Positions 37,651 to 49,711 are shown, counted from the stretch's first letter. The stretch is DNA of 64,000 nt from Ailurus styani (GCA_002007465.1 LNAC01000001.1:7653588-7717587), one strand, 5' to 3'. Program-made: numbers and translations. The notes: generated from the sequence alone by a model not told the origin.

Positions 37651-38253
37651 CTCATTCTAAGCAGAAGCTTTGGGAAGAATAAAAGCACCTTACAACTCCA
37701 CTTATAACATCTTTTTTTTTTTTACAAGTAGAATTTTACTGATGTATACTTCATAATATAAGTTTAGAGAAAACAAAACCCTGTTCACATTTCTTCACAT
37801 TGAGGGAAAATAGATCTTCCAAGAATTCAAGGGAGAGATCCAGAGGCTTGTCCTCTCACCTGGGATGGGTCTTCCAGCCCGGCCTGGAATCCTCCAACAC
37901 CAGCCAACGCCAGCCCACGTGGGCGCACGTGATCTCATTTAGAAACAGCCACGGCCTTCTCCAGGAACGGCCACAGGCAGCGTAGAAATGAGCATCTGAG
38001 ACTCGAAGACAACGTTTTGGCCGTGAGCTCCAAAGTCACTCTTGGATCATCATTTGCCTCTAGTCGGTTTGAGGAGGTGGCTGTCCACGCAGGTGGGTCA
38101 ATTGATGGCAGTGCACCCCATGTCCTCTCCTTGCAGAATCTTCTGAAGACCCCGAGAGATTTCCCACGGCTCATAAACTAAGCAAGGTGGAGTCCAAGCC
38201 CGTGCCACTCCCCGAGTGATTTATCCCCCCACCATTAGTACATCAGAGGCTTT

Positions 38254-38449
38254 TGTTCTTTCTTTTTTTTTTAAGATTTTATTTGAGAGAGAGAGAGTGA
38301 GAAAGAGCTCGAGAGAGGAGAAGGTCAGAGGGAGAAGCAGACTCCCCTTGGAGCTGGGAGCCCGATGCGGGACTCGACCCCGGGACTCCGGGATCATGAC
38401 CTGAGCCGAAGGCAGTTGCTTAACCAACTGAGCCACCCAGGCGCCCCCG
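38254..38449 (-). repeat. CAN-SINE, antisense
   Basis: TTTTTTTTTTAAGATTTTATTTGAGAGAG start, GA-rich body, reverse head ending CACCCAGGCGCCCCC. Short flanking duplication TCAGAGGCTTT at 38243-38253 and 38450-38460. Confidence 0.96.
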
Positions 38450-39934
38450 TCAGAGGCTTTCATGGCTGCAAATTCTTGGGCAAATTAGAGCAGCACTTGC
38501 CGCGTCAGAGCGCTGGCTTTCGATTTCCTTCATGAGACTCTAAAGCTGCGGCAAGTCGGAGCCTGACGCTGATCAGAAGAGCGTGGCTGGAACTCAGGAT
38601 GGCACCACGATTCCTGCCTAGAGCCGGGAATGCAAGGCAGTCGTGCTCAGATCCGAGTTTTGAAGAGTTAACATTTTGAAGTCACAAGAAAAACTTGCCG
38701 CCCTACACGCACACGTCCAGATGTCTCTGTGGCACCCGCTCACGGTCCCGTGGCATTCTGTGGCCCGTGTCTTGTCTCACTGGAGTTTGATGAACTCAGA
38801 GAAGTTCATCTCTGGTACCTCTCTCGTGAGGAGATGTCTGGTTCTAATGGGAGCATCTGTCCACGCCATTTCTCAGTGCCCCTGAAACCAGCCACAGCTC
38901 TTGTTAGTCCTTCCCTTCGAGGAACTCTCTGGAGCGCCTGGATGCTGATACTCACATCCGGTTCCAATGTTCTGATGATCTTTTTTTACCTGAAATGAGG
39001 TGGAAGCCTTGAAGACGGCTGATGCCTGTGGCTTCAGATGCACCCCCTCCCCTCCCCTCCCTCCCCCCCAGGAAGGCCTGAAGTTGGTTATAGGACATCG
39101 AACCAGGTTTCATCCCCGTGTCCAGGCTGATGTGTGCGGGCACGTCCTGTTGTCTGTTTCCCTGTCCCCTTTGGCCCTGAGACACCGGGCACCCTGCTTT
39201 GCCCAAACGTGGGGGCCGCCGGAGGTAGCAGTGTTTTCTCCGGTGTCACCCCGTGTCTGCCCCACTCCTGCTTCTCAGTGGAGTCCTCTGCACCCAGAGT
39301 CCTCTGACCCCACAGCCTGTGTGTCCCACCCGATCGTCCGGCTTCTCTGGGCGCTCAACCTCCAGTGTGTTTCTGGCGGCATGACACCTTGCTGTCACTG
39401 TCCAGGTCCTGCTGCGGGCTGGGAGTGTGCTCGGGTGGCCGAGGCAGGAGGGATCGCAGTGCAGGTGGCTTCCAGACCAAGGAATGTCCTGTTTGCTCTG
39501 AGAAGGGGATTTTTGTGCTCTATGTGGCTTTAAGGAGCAGTCAGGGAGACAGGGTTTGTAGGCCAAAATGCTGGAATTTTGGATGTTTGGACTTTTATGG
39601 GAATAACAGGACCAAGCATTCTAAATCACGAGTCTCTTGGAAAATTGAAAAGGAGAATTTACCAGAATGGTGATAATGCACTGTCCTTATTCTCCAGAAG
39701 GTTGAGTCATAAACACCCGAGCGGGAGAAGGGCAAAGAGTAAAAGAAGAGGGAAACAAACAGGGCCTTTTGGGGCTCCCCAGCCTGGGAACCACAGATTA
39801 TTAAGAAACCACAGGCCTTTCTGGTTCAGATGCGGATTCTGTGACTTGCTTATGTGAATTTTCTTGACTCTTTTATTAAGTCTCATTAAATTGGTATTTC
39901 ATTTCATCTTCCATATACTCAGAGGGAAACTCTG

Positions 39935-40030
39935 TTTTGGAGATAAGGAAATTGAAGTCAGAGGTTAAATGACCTGCCCCAGCCCCACAGCTAATGAGTG
40001 CCAAGCTGAGATTCAACTTTAAGATTTCTG
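39935..40030 (-). repeat. MIR fragment, antisense
   Basis: GATAAGGAAATTGAAGTCAGAGGTTAAATGACCTGCCCCAG...CACAGCTAATGAGTGCCAAGCTGAGATTCAA is the reverse of the MIR core (cctcagtttcc...taacctctctg...gtgtgaccttgggcaagt). Confidence 0.7.
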
Positions 40031-40569
40031 GCCGCATTTTTGCTCTTTGTCATCTCCGGTACCCACGAGAAGGGTCACTGTGTTCTCCAGCTCGTGGCCT
40101 CAGCTGGCATCCCATCCTGTGACTCACCGCCTGACCGCTGGCTCGAGCACCCCCCAGTACCTCCTGGGCCTCCCCTTGGCAGAGGCCCGAGGGGCACCAG
40201 CAGTCACGGGCAGGGGTCTTGCATCTACTCGCCTGGCACAAGCGAACTGGGCCTCCACAGATACTGACTCATGGTGGGGGGGGGCGGGCCCTCTGGGTTG
40301 TCTGCCCGGCCCGGCGCAGGCCAGCCTGGCTGTCTCCTGGACGTGGACGGGGGGAGTCGGTGTGCTGGGCGCTCCAACACTGCACTGGTAGAGAGGCCTG
40401 CGTGAGGAGGGGATGGAGGACAGGGATAGAAAGAGGAGAAGAGAAAGAAAGAAAAGAGATCAGAGCAGATGCTTTCATTGACTGGGGCATTGGTCGATTG
40501 ACTGATTTCATGAACACAAACCCACCTCCAGTGGGAGCAAGAATAGAAACAGTCCTGATAGTTTAGCAA

Positions 40570-40690
40570 ATATTTAGGGAGGGCCTGCTGTGAACTGGGC
40601 CCTATCTAGGTGCTCGGGGTGCTTCAGAGAACCAACAGACACAGATCCCTGCCATCTGAGAGCTTCCATTCCAGCAGGGGAGGCACGTGA
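40570..40690. repeat. L2-like LINE 3'-end fragment
   Basis: GGGCCTGCTGTGAACTGGGCCCTATCTAGGTGCTCGGGGTGC followed by GATCCCTGCCATCTGAGAGCTTCCATTCCAGCAGGGG matches the common L2 3' end order. Confidence 0.55.
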
Positions 40691-41443
40691 AAGCAGGGAA
40701 TGTATTTAAAGAGTTTTTCTAGCATCAGAACGTGGTGAGTGTTAATGGAGAGAAAAACACAACAAACTTAGAGCTGGCAGCAGGGGTCAGGAGGGCTGGC
40801 TCTGGGGAGGGGATGGGCTGTCATTAAAGGCAAGCAAGGGCGGCTTCATCAGGGAGGTGGTACTGAGGCTGAGTTGGCTTGAAGGAGATCATGAGGGAGT
40901 CAGGCAGCGGTGGGAGGAGCCCTCCAGCAGTGGGAATGGCTTGAGCAAACGTCCTGTGGTGACCGCGTGTGTGGCACTTCCCCGGAGCAGCAGGAGGCTG
41001 GTGTGGCTGGAGCAGTGGAAGGCCTTTGCCTTTGGCTTTTGTTCTTAGGTCAGTTGGGGGAGCCCTGGCAAGTTTCTGGGCACAGGAATGACATTCTGTG
41101 ATTTCCAGGTGAGAAGGACCGACCCGGTTGCTGTGTTGACTTAGGGGGAGCAGCGTGGAAGCAGGGAGGCCTGTTGGGGTGTGGTTTTGGCACCCCAGAC
41201 AAGAGGTGGCGCCGGGGGGTGGGAGGAGGTTGTACTTTGGATATTTTGAAAGCAGGATTTTCTGATGAGGCTGGATGACGTCCGGATGAGGGTTGTGAGA
41301 GATAAGAGGGGGGGTCAAGGATGCCTCCGGTGTTTTTGGCCTCTAGCTCCAGTAATCGAATGGGGAAGTGAGACTATTAAATAGGGAGATCAGCAGGGAG
41401 GGTATGGCTAGAGCCTGGGCTGAGGACTCGGAAGGAAGCACCG

Positions 41444-41934
41444 TGTATTCGTTTCCTTGGAAACTGCAAAAGCGCCCTAAACTAGGCAGCTAAAAACAGG
41501 GATTTGTTCTGTCACAATTCGGGAGGCTGGAAGGCCAGCATCAAAGTGGTCGCAGGGCTGCTCTCCCTCCAGAGCCTTTGGGAATGAGGCCAGGCTCCCT
41601 CTGTGCCTCCTCCAGCCTCTGGTGGCCCGGGCGTCCCGTGGCGTCCCTGGGCATATGGCTACACCACCCACGTCTCTGTCTCCAGGGTCCCAGGGCGGTC
41701 CCCCGCATGCCCCTGCACCATCTTCCCTCTGTGTCTGTCTGTCTCTGTGTCCAAACTTCCCCTTCTTGTAAGGACACCCATCATCAGATTTGGGGCCCAT
41801 CCTACTCCAGTCTGATCTCCTCTGCACTGATTCACCTGCCTTGACCTCTAGTCCAACAAAGGTCACATTCTGAAGATGCAGGGGTTAGGACTCGCATATA
41901 TCTTTCTGGAGGACATGATCGTTCTGCGTAACAC
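41444..41934 (-). mobile_element. ERVL-MaLR LTR (MLT1 type), antisense
   Basis: Near-complete reversed LTR: TGTATTCGTTTCCTTGG start, CAATTCGGGAGGCTGGAAGGCC, GGGCTGCTCTCCCTCCAG, CCTCCAGCCTCTGGTGGC, CTTCTTGTAAGGACACCCATCATCAGATTTGGGGCCCA, GGTCACATTCTGAAG and GGGGTTAGGACTC. It is non-coding; no retroviral internal region adjoins it. Confidence 0.85.
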
Positions 41935-42144
41935 CGCGGTTCTCTGTGCTCGGTGAACCTGCCTTGGACTGCGGATCCAGGAGACTTCCCCGTGGGTGGG
42001 TGCTTGCGCGAACACTTGAAGCAGGATGAGAAGTGAAGAGGTTATCAGACAAAGGGCTGCTGGAGGGGGAAGAAGAATTCCAGGTCGAAGGGAATGGTAT
42101 GTGCAAAGGCCCTGTGGTTGTAGGGAACAAGACACGGTGTTCTC

Positions 42145-42785
42145 TGTCATTAGTCATCAAGGAAATACAAAATACACAATGAGATATGGCATATAGGCAC
42201 CAGAATGGCTTGAAGGAAGAAGGACAGTATGAAGTGTAGGCAAAGAAGTGGGACAATAGAAACTTTTGTACAGTGCTGAAAAGTAAAATAGCACAGGTTT
42301 GGAAATGTTTTTGGAGTATCTGCTAAAGCTCAACATTCTCATACATGTTCATCTAACAATTCACCCTTGTGCCTAAAAGAAATGCATTCCTATGCACACG
42401 AGAAGGCGGGTTCGTGGTGCCATTATTCATGACAACCTCAAATGGTAACAAGACATTTGTCCATCAACATACAATGAAAAAGTCACTCTATATGCACACA
42501 GTGGAATACTATACACCAGTGAAAAAGAGTCCATTATTGCTACCTGCGATAATGTGGATCGATCTCACAGGTTTAACACTGAGCAAAAGAAGCCAGACGT
42601 AAGAGAGTAGTTATGGTAAGTTGCATTTTCATAAAATTTAAAAACAGAAAAACCAATCTGGAAGTTGGAGTAGAGGTTATCTTTGGGGAGCAGGTGGTAC
42701 TAGGAGGTGGCCAAAGGCAGGCTGTGGCAAGCTGGTCATGTTCTATGTCTTGATCTGGGTATAGACACATGGGTGAGTGTGCAGT
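42145..42785 (+). repeat. Old LINE-1 ORF2-end/3' UTR fragment, sense
   Basis: TTAGTCATCAAGGAAATACAAA...ACAATGAGATATGGC...CACCAGAATGGC and GTGGAATACTATACACCAGTGAAAAAG are the familiar end of L1 ORF2 in sense orientation, in a broken frame. It continues into an L1M/HAL1-like 3' end with GATGGT-type blocks. Confidence 0.75.
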
Positions 42786-42813
42786 AAAATTTGCTGAACT
42801 TAGGACCTGTGCA

Positions 42814-42842
42814 CTTTAACCCACTGAGCCACCCAGGTGCCC
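42814..42842 (-). repeat. Orphan 29-bp SINE head fragment
   Basis: CTTTAACCCACTGAGCCACC followed by CAGGTGCCC is exactly the reversed 5' head of a CAN-SINE, but neither body nor poly-T precedes it. It sits at the joint between a sense L1 piece and an antisense L1 piece, which suggests a deletion or recombination removed the rest. Confidence 0.85.
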
Positions 42843-42869
42843 AAACATGAGATTCTTTAAGGTAGTGAT

Positions 42870-43070
42870 TTTTTAAAACTTTTTAATTGAGGAGTAATTG
42901 ACATACAACATTATGTTACTCTCAGGTGTACAATACAATGATACAATGTTCATACATACTGTTGATATTCGTACATATTGTGAAATAAGCACCATAATAG
43001 GTCTGGTTAATATCTACCCTTATACATAGAAACACTTTTTTAAATTCGATGAAAACTTTATTAAAAAGCT
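42870..43070 (-). repeat. LINE-1 3' UTR fragment, antisense
   Basis: TTTTTAATTGAGGAGTAATTGACATACAACATTATG and AGGTGTACAATACAATGATACAATG with ATATTGTGAAATAAGCACCATAA match the reversed L1MA/L1MB-type 3' UTR. Confidence 0.75.
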
Positions 43071-43267
43071 GGTAAATCATAGAAAGGCGGTTTATTTGAT
43101 TTAGACTTTAAAAGTGAATATTAAGAATATGATGAATGAAATTAGGTGATGAAGGAGAAGAAGGGGACATAGCAGGAGGTAGAAATGAATTCATCACTGC
43201 CTATAGTAGGGAGTCAACAGGGACTTTCTAAGAAAATATAGAGTAAGCATGTTGCACAAAGGTATTT

Positions 43268-43610
43268 TTTTTTTAATGTTCGGTTAGCCACTATATAGTA
43301 CATAATTAGTTTTGGACGTGGTGTTCAGTGATTCGTTAGTCAAGTATGACACCCAGTGCTCATCACGACACGTGCCCTCCTCAGCACCCATCACCATGTC
43401 ACCCCCTCCCTCCCACCTTCCTCCCCTCGGAAACCCTCAGATTGTTTCCCGCTGTCCATGGCCTCTCATGGTTCATCTCCCTCTGATTTCTCCCCATTTG
43501 AATATGCCTCCCATCCCCTATGGTACTCGGTGCAATTGCTTCTGTTCCACACACGAGTGAAACCATATGATAATTGTCTTTCTCTGCTTGACTGACTGGA
43601 ATTTAAATAA
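43268..43610 (-). repeat. Carnivore LINE-1 3' UTR, antisense
   Basis: TTTTTTTTAATG at the left, then CACCCAGTGCTCATCACGACACG, TGCCCTCCTCAGCACCCATCACC, GGTTCATCTCCCTCTGATTTC and ACCATATGATAATTGTCTTTCTCTGC. Same family as 10880-11125. Confidence 0.85.
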
Positions 43611-44222
43611 AAACTTGAAACAACCACAGAAAAACCAAAAACAAACGAACAACCCCCAAAAAGAGTACATAGAGAAAGAGTAAAAAGCACTTATAGTTCC
43701 AACAAAAAATAAAATATTTCAGAGGAGTCATGGACTTAAAGCCAAGAAAACAGCTCAGTAGTCAAACATGAAGCACCAACAAAAGAAGCGAGAAAAATAT
43801 AATGTCTGAGAAAAGTTGATGACTCATGACCACAAAGAACCTTTGCCAATGGACTAAGTAGTCACTCACTTCTTAGTAGAAGAAAACTTAGGTTGTATCA
43901 TAAAGGGAATTCAACCACAGGTCTCAGCAGATACGAACCTGAAACAAAGTTGAGTTTTTTGGGGTTTTTTTTGTGAACAAGTGGCTTATAGTATATTTAA
44001 TAGACTTTACTTTAAAATGTTTTAAATTTCAAGCTCTAGGTATTTATTGTTTTCCTTGACCAGTGCAAGGAACTGTTTAAGACTTTGGTTTTGGGTTTTA
44101 ACAGTCACTTCAAAAACAATGACAATTTCTTTTCAACCAGCTCTCCTGATGACTGAGGTCTGGACTGGGACAAGATGTTCTGCTGATTTGCAGAAGGATC
44201 GGATTTGTGCCCGGGAAGTTCT

Positions 44223-45055
44223 TTTTTTTTTTTTTTGATTTTATTTTTATTCTTTGCCCAAGGGGTACAGGTCTGTGAATCATCAGGCTTACATCTTTCA
44301 CAGCACTCACCAAAGCACAAACCCTCCCCAATGTCCATAACCCATCCACCCTATCCCTACCCTCCCACCCCCCAGTAACCCTCAGTTTGTTTTGTGAGAT
44401 CAGGAGTCTCTTATGGTTTGTCTCCTTCCCCATCCCATCTCGTTTCATTATTTTTCCCTCCCTACCCCTCACGACCCCCCACCCTGCCCCTCAAGTTCCT
44501 CATATCGGAGAGTTCATATGATAATTGTTTTTCTCTGATTGACTTATTTCGCTCAGCATAATACCCTCCAGTTCCATCCATGTCGTTGCAAACGGCAAGA
44601 TTTCGTTTCTTTTGATAGCTGCATAGTATTCCATTGTATATATATACCACATCTTCTTTATCCATTCATCTGTTGATGGACATCTAGGTTCTTTCCATAG
44701 TTTGGCTATTGTGGACATTGCTGCTATAAACATTCGGGTGCACGTGCCCCTGAGGATCACTACCTTTGTGTCTTTAGGATAAATACCCAGTAGTGCGATG
44801 GCTGGGTCGTAGGGTAGCTCCATTTTCAACTTTTTGAGGAATCTCCATACTGTTTTCCAGAGTGGCTGCACCAGTTTGCATTCCCACCAACAGTGTAGGA
44901 GGGTTCCCCTTTCTCCGCAACCTCGCCAACATCTGTCGTTTCCTGACTTGTTGATTTTAGCCATTCTGACTGGTGTAAGGTGGTATCTCACTGTGGTTTT
45001 GGTTTGTATTTCTCTGATGCCGAGTGATGTTGAGCACTTTCTCGTGTGTCTGTTG
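44223..45055 (-). mobile_element. 5'-truncated LINE-1 insertion, antisense, with 17-bp TSD
   Basis: An 833-bp LINE-1 3' end in reverse. Poly-T at 44223, then the 3' UTR, then the C-terminal end of ORF2 read on the minus strand at 44500-44991, with recognisable landmarks such as [27 protein letters not shown] and [13 protein letters not shown]. The ORF2 part is a C-terminal remnant only, so the element cannot move by itself. It is bracketed by identical 17-bp copies of TGTGCCCGGGAAGTTCT at 44206-44222 and 45056-45072. The pre-insertion site TTCT/AT fits the L1 endonuclease preference TTTT/AA in this orientation. Truncation at the 5' end is typical of incomplete reverse transcription. Confidence 0.95.
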
Positions 45056-45722
45056 TGTGCCCGGGAAGTTCTATTATCAAAGGACTATCACAGAGGTTAC
45101 CAAAAGAGATACTCTGGCCAGGTTATGGCCCTTACTTATATGGGAGATTAGCTCTATTAATCCTATGTCACATCTAACATTTTTAGGTAATGCCCCCCCA
45201 CCTCCAGTGGAGGTACCTTGTTGGTAACATGTAAGGTTTCAGCGAGCGCTTCTAAGATTTTCTCAAAGAGATTTTAAAATAACTGTCAGATTATTCTGGT
45301 TTTGTCCAGATAGTCCTGGGCTATGCCTGCACAGTGGCAGCTGTAAGTCAATTATCCTGGAATTGCTAAATAGTTATATTCAGTTGGATATAACTTTTTA
45401 ATTCATTCCAGATGCTTCTGTAGAGAAGGCAGCCCATGATTATGAATTACAGTGCAGATCAGTGACTTTACAGCAGCACAGTAATTTTGAGGTTCATTGT
45501 TTTCTATGGATACCATAAGGCAGAGCACTTTTCATGATGCCTAGCATGTTGCAGGAGCTCTGTAGACACCTGGAAAATGGAAGAGTAAACAAACCAGGCT
45601 TTATGTCACTCACCGTCTATATCTTTTTAAAATTAAAATTTATATTAATCAGTTTTGCAAGCAACTTGTTTGAGAAATCAGAGTGTTAAAGGATAATTTA
45701 AAAAAAAAATTATCCCAAGAGA

Positions 45723-45937
45723 GGGACCCCTGGGAGGCTCAGTCATTGGGTGTCTGCCATCAACTCCGGGCATGATCCCGGGGTCCTGGGATCGAGCCCC
45801 ACATCAGGTTCCCTGCCTGGTGGGAAACCTGCTTCTCCCTCTCCCACTTCCCCCGCTTGTGTTCCCTCTCTCACTGTCTCTCTCTGTCAAATAAATAAAT
45901 GAATAAATAAATCTTAAAAAAACAAAACAAAACAAAA
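45723..45937 (+). repeat. CAN-SINE, sense
   Basis: Begins GGGACCCCTGGGAGGCTCAG, with CATGATCCCGGGGTCCTGGGATCGAGCCCC and a CT-rich body, and ends in AAATAAATAAATGAATAAATAAATC and an AACAAAACAAAAC tail. Short flanks CCAAGAGA at 45715-45722 and 45938-45945 form an 8-bp duplication. Confidence 0.95.
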
Positions 45938-45939
45938 CC

Positions 45940-46290
45940 AAGAGAATGGTGGTTACCAGGGACTGGGGGAGGTGAAGTGGGGAGCTGTAGGACAAAGGGT
46001 ACAGACTTTCAATTATAAGGGGAATAAGCTAAGAGGATCTAATGCATAGCAGGGTGACTGTGGTTAATAATATGGTACTGTAGCCTTGCAAGTTGCTGAG
46101 AGCCCATCTTAAGCATTCTCAGCACATAAAGAGTTAATCCAGAGGTGATGGATGTGTTAATTATCCATCTTGGTCATCATTCCACAATGTCTATGTACAT
46201 TGTACAAGTAGAGCATATATTTATGCCTGATGTAGTCATGTAATATATCAAATATGTAATTACATTTGTCAGTTACTCCTCAATAAAATT
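45940..46290 (+). repeat. Old LINE-1 3' UTR, sense
   Basis: GAATGGTGGTTACCAGGGACTGGGGGAGG, TAATGCATAGCAGGGTGACTGTGGTTAATAAT, and GTGATGGATGTGTTAATTATCC, ending with TTACTCCTCAATAAAATTGG, are the classic 3' end of L1M subfamilies. Confidence 0.85.
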
Positions 46291-46430
46291 GGAAAAAACA
46301 AAAAACAAAGGTGCCTTGCCAGTGCTGCCCCACACCCACCCACCCCCCAAAGTGGTCACATGCTGTGAGCAAGCCAACTACTCCAGACTCCTTTTAATTG
46401 TATCTTTGGGAATTTAAATATTTATTTCTA

Positions 46431-46603
46431 TTTTTTTAGGTGGGTGGGGGTAGGGGCAGAGGGAGAAGGAGAGAGAGAATCTTAAGTAGTCTCTATGCCT
46501 AGTGCGGAGCCTAATGTAGGGCTCAATCTCATGACCCCAAGATCATGACCTCAGTTGCCACCAAGAGTTGGATACTTAGCTGACTGAGCCACCCAGGTGC
46601 CCC
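46431..46603 (-). repeat. CAN-SINE, antisense, with perfect TSD
   Basis: Reversed SINE with GA-rich body and head ending CTGAGCCACCCAGGTGCCCC. Its poly-T/AAATAAA end is shortened. Identical 13-bp flanks ATATTTATTTCTA at 46418-46430 and 46606-46618. Confidence 0.93.
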
Positions 46604-46999
46604 ATATATTTATTTCTAAATAGAATGCACATATTGATAAGTATCGGTTTGTACATTTTTGACTTTTTATTCTAAATTCATATTATAGAGGATGAGAATT
46701 ATAGAGGATGAGAGCATATTTTTATGATCCCTTCACCTTAACCTCTTTAATCCTTCCAGTAAAATTATATCTCAAAATTTGGGTAAATCTACATTAAAGG
46801 TTTTCATTATCAGGACTGTGTAAATAGTGCCTGCTACTTGAGCCAAGAAATAGTGTGCAGTTTTGAGCCAAGGGAGACACACTCTTAATCCTTTCTTAAC
46901 AACTTTTTGTTTTCCTAGAGCTGCCTGTATTTTTAAAAAACATTTCCCGTGCCCTCTAATAGGTCTGGGTCTCTAAATAGCCTTTAATATAATTTTCTA

Positions 47000-48430
47000 T
47001 AAGGTCCAACCTGTTCAATGATTTTTAGTCTCACAATTGTTTTTTCTGTTTCTGTAAGACATTCCTTCAGAAACCCTTGACCCGCTGTGTTGTGAATGGC
47101 TTGGTTTCTGGGTCTTTATGCAGCTGCTTTCCTGGGACTATCTCCTCCCTCATTCTGGGAATTCTTTCTTATATTGGCACCCTTGATTTCTGGATCTCAT
47201 ATCTCCTTTTTGGTGTTCTGCCTCATTTTTGTGGAGCATGTTCATTTTACAGCTTTGTGTAATTGGTGCATGAGAAATTTTTTGAGGATCTGTGAATCCG
47301 AAAATGTCTTTATTTTACCATCACAATGGACAGTTTGGCCGAGTGTAAAATTCATGGGTGGGAAAAGTCTTTTCCTTCAGAATTTTGAAGTCATTATCCC
47401 TCCATTCTTTGAGCTTCAGATGTTGCTACTAAGAATTCTGGTACCATGCTGATTCCTTTGGCTTGGATTTTCATATTTGTTTTTTGTTCCCTCTTTGGAA
47501 GCTTCTAGAATCTTCTCTTCATGTGTGTTGTTTTGAAGTTTCACAAAGATACGTCTGGGTCTGGGTCTTATTCATCTTAGTGGATTCTTAGTGTTTTGGA
47601 GACTTGAACCTTACAGATCTGGGGCATTATTCGCTAATAGTATTTTTTTGTAATTTCCTCCTCCACTCTTATTTGTCTTTGATTGCCCATTGTTACTGGA
47701 GTTTTCACATTGCAAGAGCTCCTTTTTCCTTTCTAAGAATATCCTTCTTTTGTTTTATGCAAGCAAGAGCTTCTTTGTCAAGGGATATTCATTATAATTT
47801 CTTCGAGATTTTCTTCTGTTCCCCATTACATTTTCAATTTATTTAATTTCTCTTTGTTGGAAGCCTGGCTGCCTTGTGCCCGGGAGCTGGAAGGAGGAGG
47901 GGAGCCGGGGCATCTCACGCTTCAATCTGCTGCTATCCACTGACCGCGTTCCCTGTTTTTATCTGTCATGTCACACCTCCCCTCCTGTGTCTGGAGCCCC
48001 CAAATCCAGAGCCTCTAGGATTGTTTGGTTTTTTTGAGAGAAAAATGTCAGGTCTTCTGTGGGGTGGGGCGATCTGTAGACAGAGCTCTGTGGGAATCTA
48101 TTGTTTTAATCCATGTTTTGAATCAGTTCCCTGTTTTCAGCCCTGCCTCGCCTTTCAAGCTACCTACCAGTGTAGTTTCTGAGCTTTTTAAATAAAAGCC
48201 TTGGGTGGCTTGCTTCTCACCAGTGTTCCCCTTGTAGGCTCGCATCCCCTTCTCTTGCTGAGTCATTCCGGTCTCCTCCATCTGATTTCCATCTTCATAG
48301 ATTGTAATTTGGAGATTATAAATGTCTTCGAGTTTTGTCAGAGACCAAAGTTGTATTTCCTTATCTTGTTTTCTTTGGGGGGAGTTTTTGAGAAGAGTGC
48401 AGAGAAATCGACATTTACTCTGACATCTTG
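47000..48430. repeat. Probable old LINE-derived AT-rich tract
   Basis: AT-rich DNA with phrases seen in old mammalian LINE sequences, such as GGAAGCTTCTAGAATCTTCTC and GAAGTTTCACAAAGATACGTCTGG. Open frames are short and unlike known host proteins. I infer an old L1 (5' UTR or ORF1-flanking) origin, but could not assign family or ends. Confidence 0.4.
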
Positions 48431-48452
48431 GAACAGAAAAATCCCATTTGTT

Positions 48453-48465
48453 TTTTGTTTCTTTT

Positions 48466-48500
<35 letters not shown>

Positions 48501-48653
48501 GGGGAGGGGCAGTGGGAGAGGAAGAGGGAATCTTAAGCAGGCTTTACACTCAGCGCAGAGCCTGATGCGAGGTTCCATCTCATCACTCCGAGGTCCCAAC
48601 CTGAGCCAAAATCAGGAGTCGGTCGCTAAACCGACTGAGCCGCCCAGGCGCCT
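48453..48653 (-). repeat. CAN-SINE, antisense, 19-bp perfect TSD
   Basis: Reversed SINE with an expanded (AG)n stretch at 48471-48496 in place of the usual body and a head ending CCGCCCAGGCGCCT. Flanked by identical 19-bp copies of CAGAAAAATCCCATTTGTT at 48434-48452 and 48654-48672, the longest exact target-site duplication in the window. Confidence 0.96.
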
Positions 48654-49487
48654 CAGAAAAATCCCATTTGTTCTTAAATGGATAGTATTGTTTTCTCTTT
48701 GTTTTGGATTTAATAATTTCCACATTTATCTTAAGCAAAATGTAGTCTGTTAGATGCATTGGTGTTTTTTTTTTTAAGGTAAGGAAATGATGAGTATGAC
48801 TTAATTGCTTAGAGAAAATTACATTGATTCTTATTTTATTGAGCCCCGTAGTGCAAAGTATCATTCCATTTTAGTGGTGTTTTCAAGACTAGTTTATACT
48901 CTAAAGAATCCTACTTTTTATTCCAACAACTGCTGATAGAAATTTCTCCAGCATTTATGGAGTCTTTCCTGCATTTTTGAACAGAAAGGGATGAGTGTAC
49001 CCTTCTCTTGGTCTCTCAGACGTTGTACTGACGTCACAGATTGCGCTGTGCGGGAATTTGGTGGCACCTCGAGGGCTGGCCCCTCCTCTTTCACTGAATC
49101 CTTCCAGGCGCTTGCTTTATAAATTCGTAATTGGTTTTGCAGAGGTGGCTGTCACTTCCCTGTGAGTCAGCCTCGGAAAGGGCCTCCCAGTCCCCTGACA
49201 CCTTACTGCATTTAGTTGAATGTCTGGGGTGCTGGAGGAAGAGCTGAGATCGGCAATAGAAGCAAAATACCCAGGCTGCCAACCAGAAGCCCGGAACTGA
49301 ATTCCAAGTCTGAGCCAAGTAGACTTCGGTTGAATAGCTCGGGGAGAACTCCTCCACATTCTGCGATTCTCTTGGGGTGAAAATCAGGCTCTGTGGCATC
49401 TCTGTTCTTGTCTCCTTAGCCCGTGACCACGTAATCTCACCCTTGGTGCAGCTGACGTTTGGGATGAGGCCCTTCTTCTTTTCTTTT

Positions 49488-49684
49488 TTCTCTTTTTTTT
49501 AAAGATTTTATTTATTTATTTGAGAGAGAGAGGGAGAGCACAGGTGGAGGGGAGGCACAAAGGGGGAGGGAGAAGCAGGCTCCCCGCCGAGCAAAAAGCC
49601 TGATGCGGGGCTCCATCCCAGGACCCCGGGATCATGACCTGAGCCAAAGGCTGGTGCCTAACCGTCTGAGCCAACCAGGCGCCC
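49488..49684 (-). repeat. CAN-SINE, antisense
   Basis: TTTTTTTTAAAGATTTTATTTATTTATTTGAG start, GA-rich body and head ending CCAACCAGGCGCCC. Imperfect flanks TGAGGCCCTTCTTCTTTT and TGAGGTGCTTCTTTTT suggest a decayed TSD. It split an older MER5A-like copy or landed beside it. About 1.6 kb upstream of exon 4. Confidence 0.94.
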
Positions 49685-49711
49685 TGAGGTGCTTCTTTTT
49701 GGTGCGGCGGT

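Noticed and set aside
44500..44991. 163-codon minus-strand open frame
   Set aside because: It is the C-terminal remnant of LINE-1 ORF2 in a truncated element, not a host gene.
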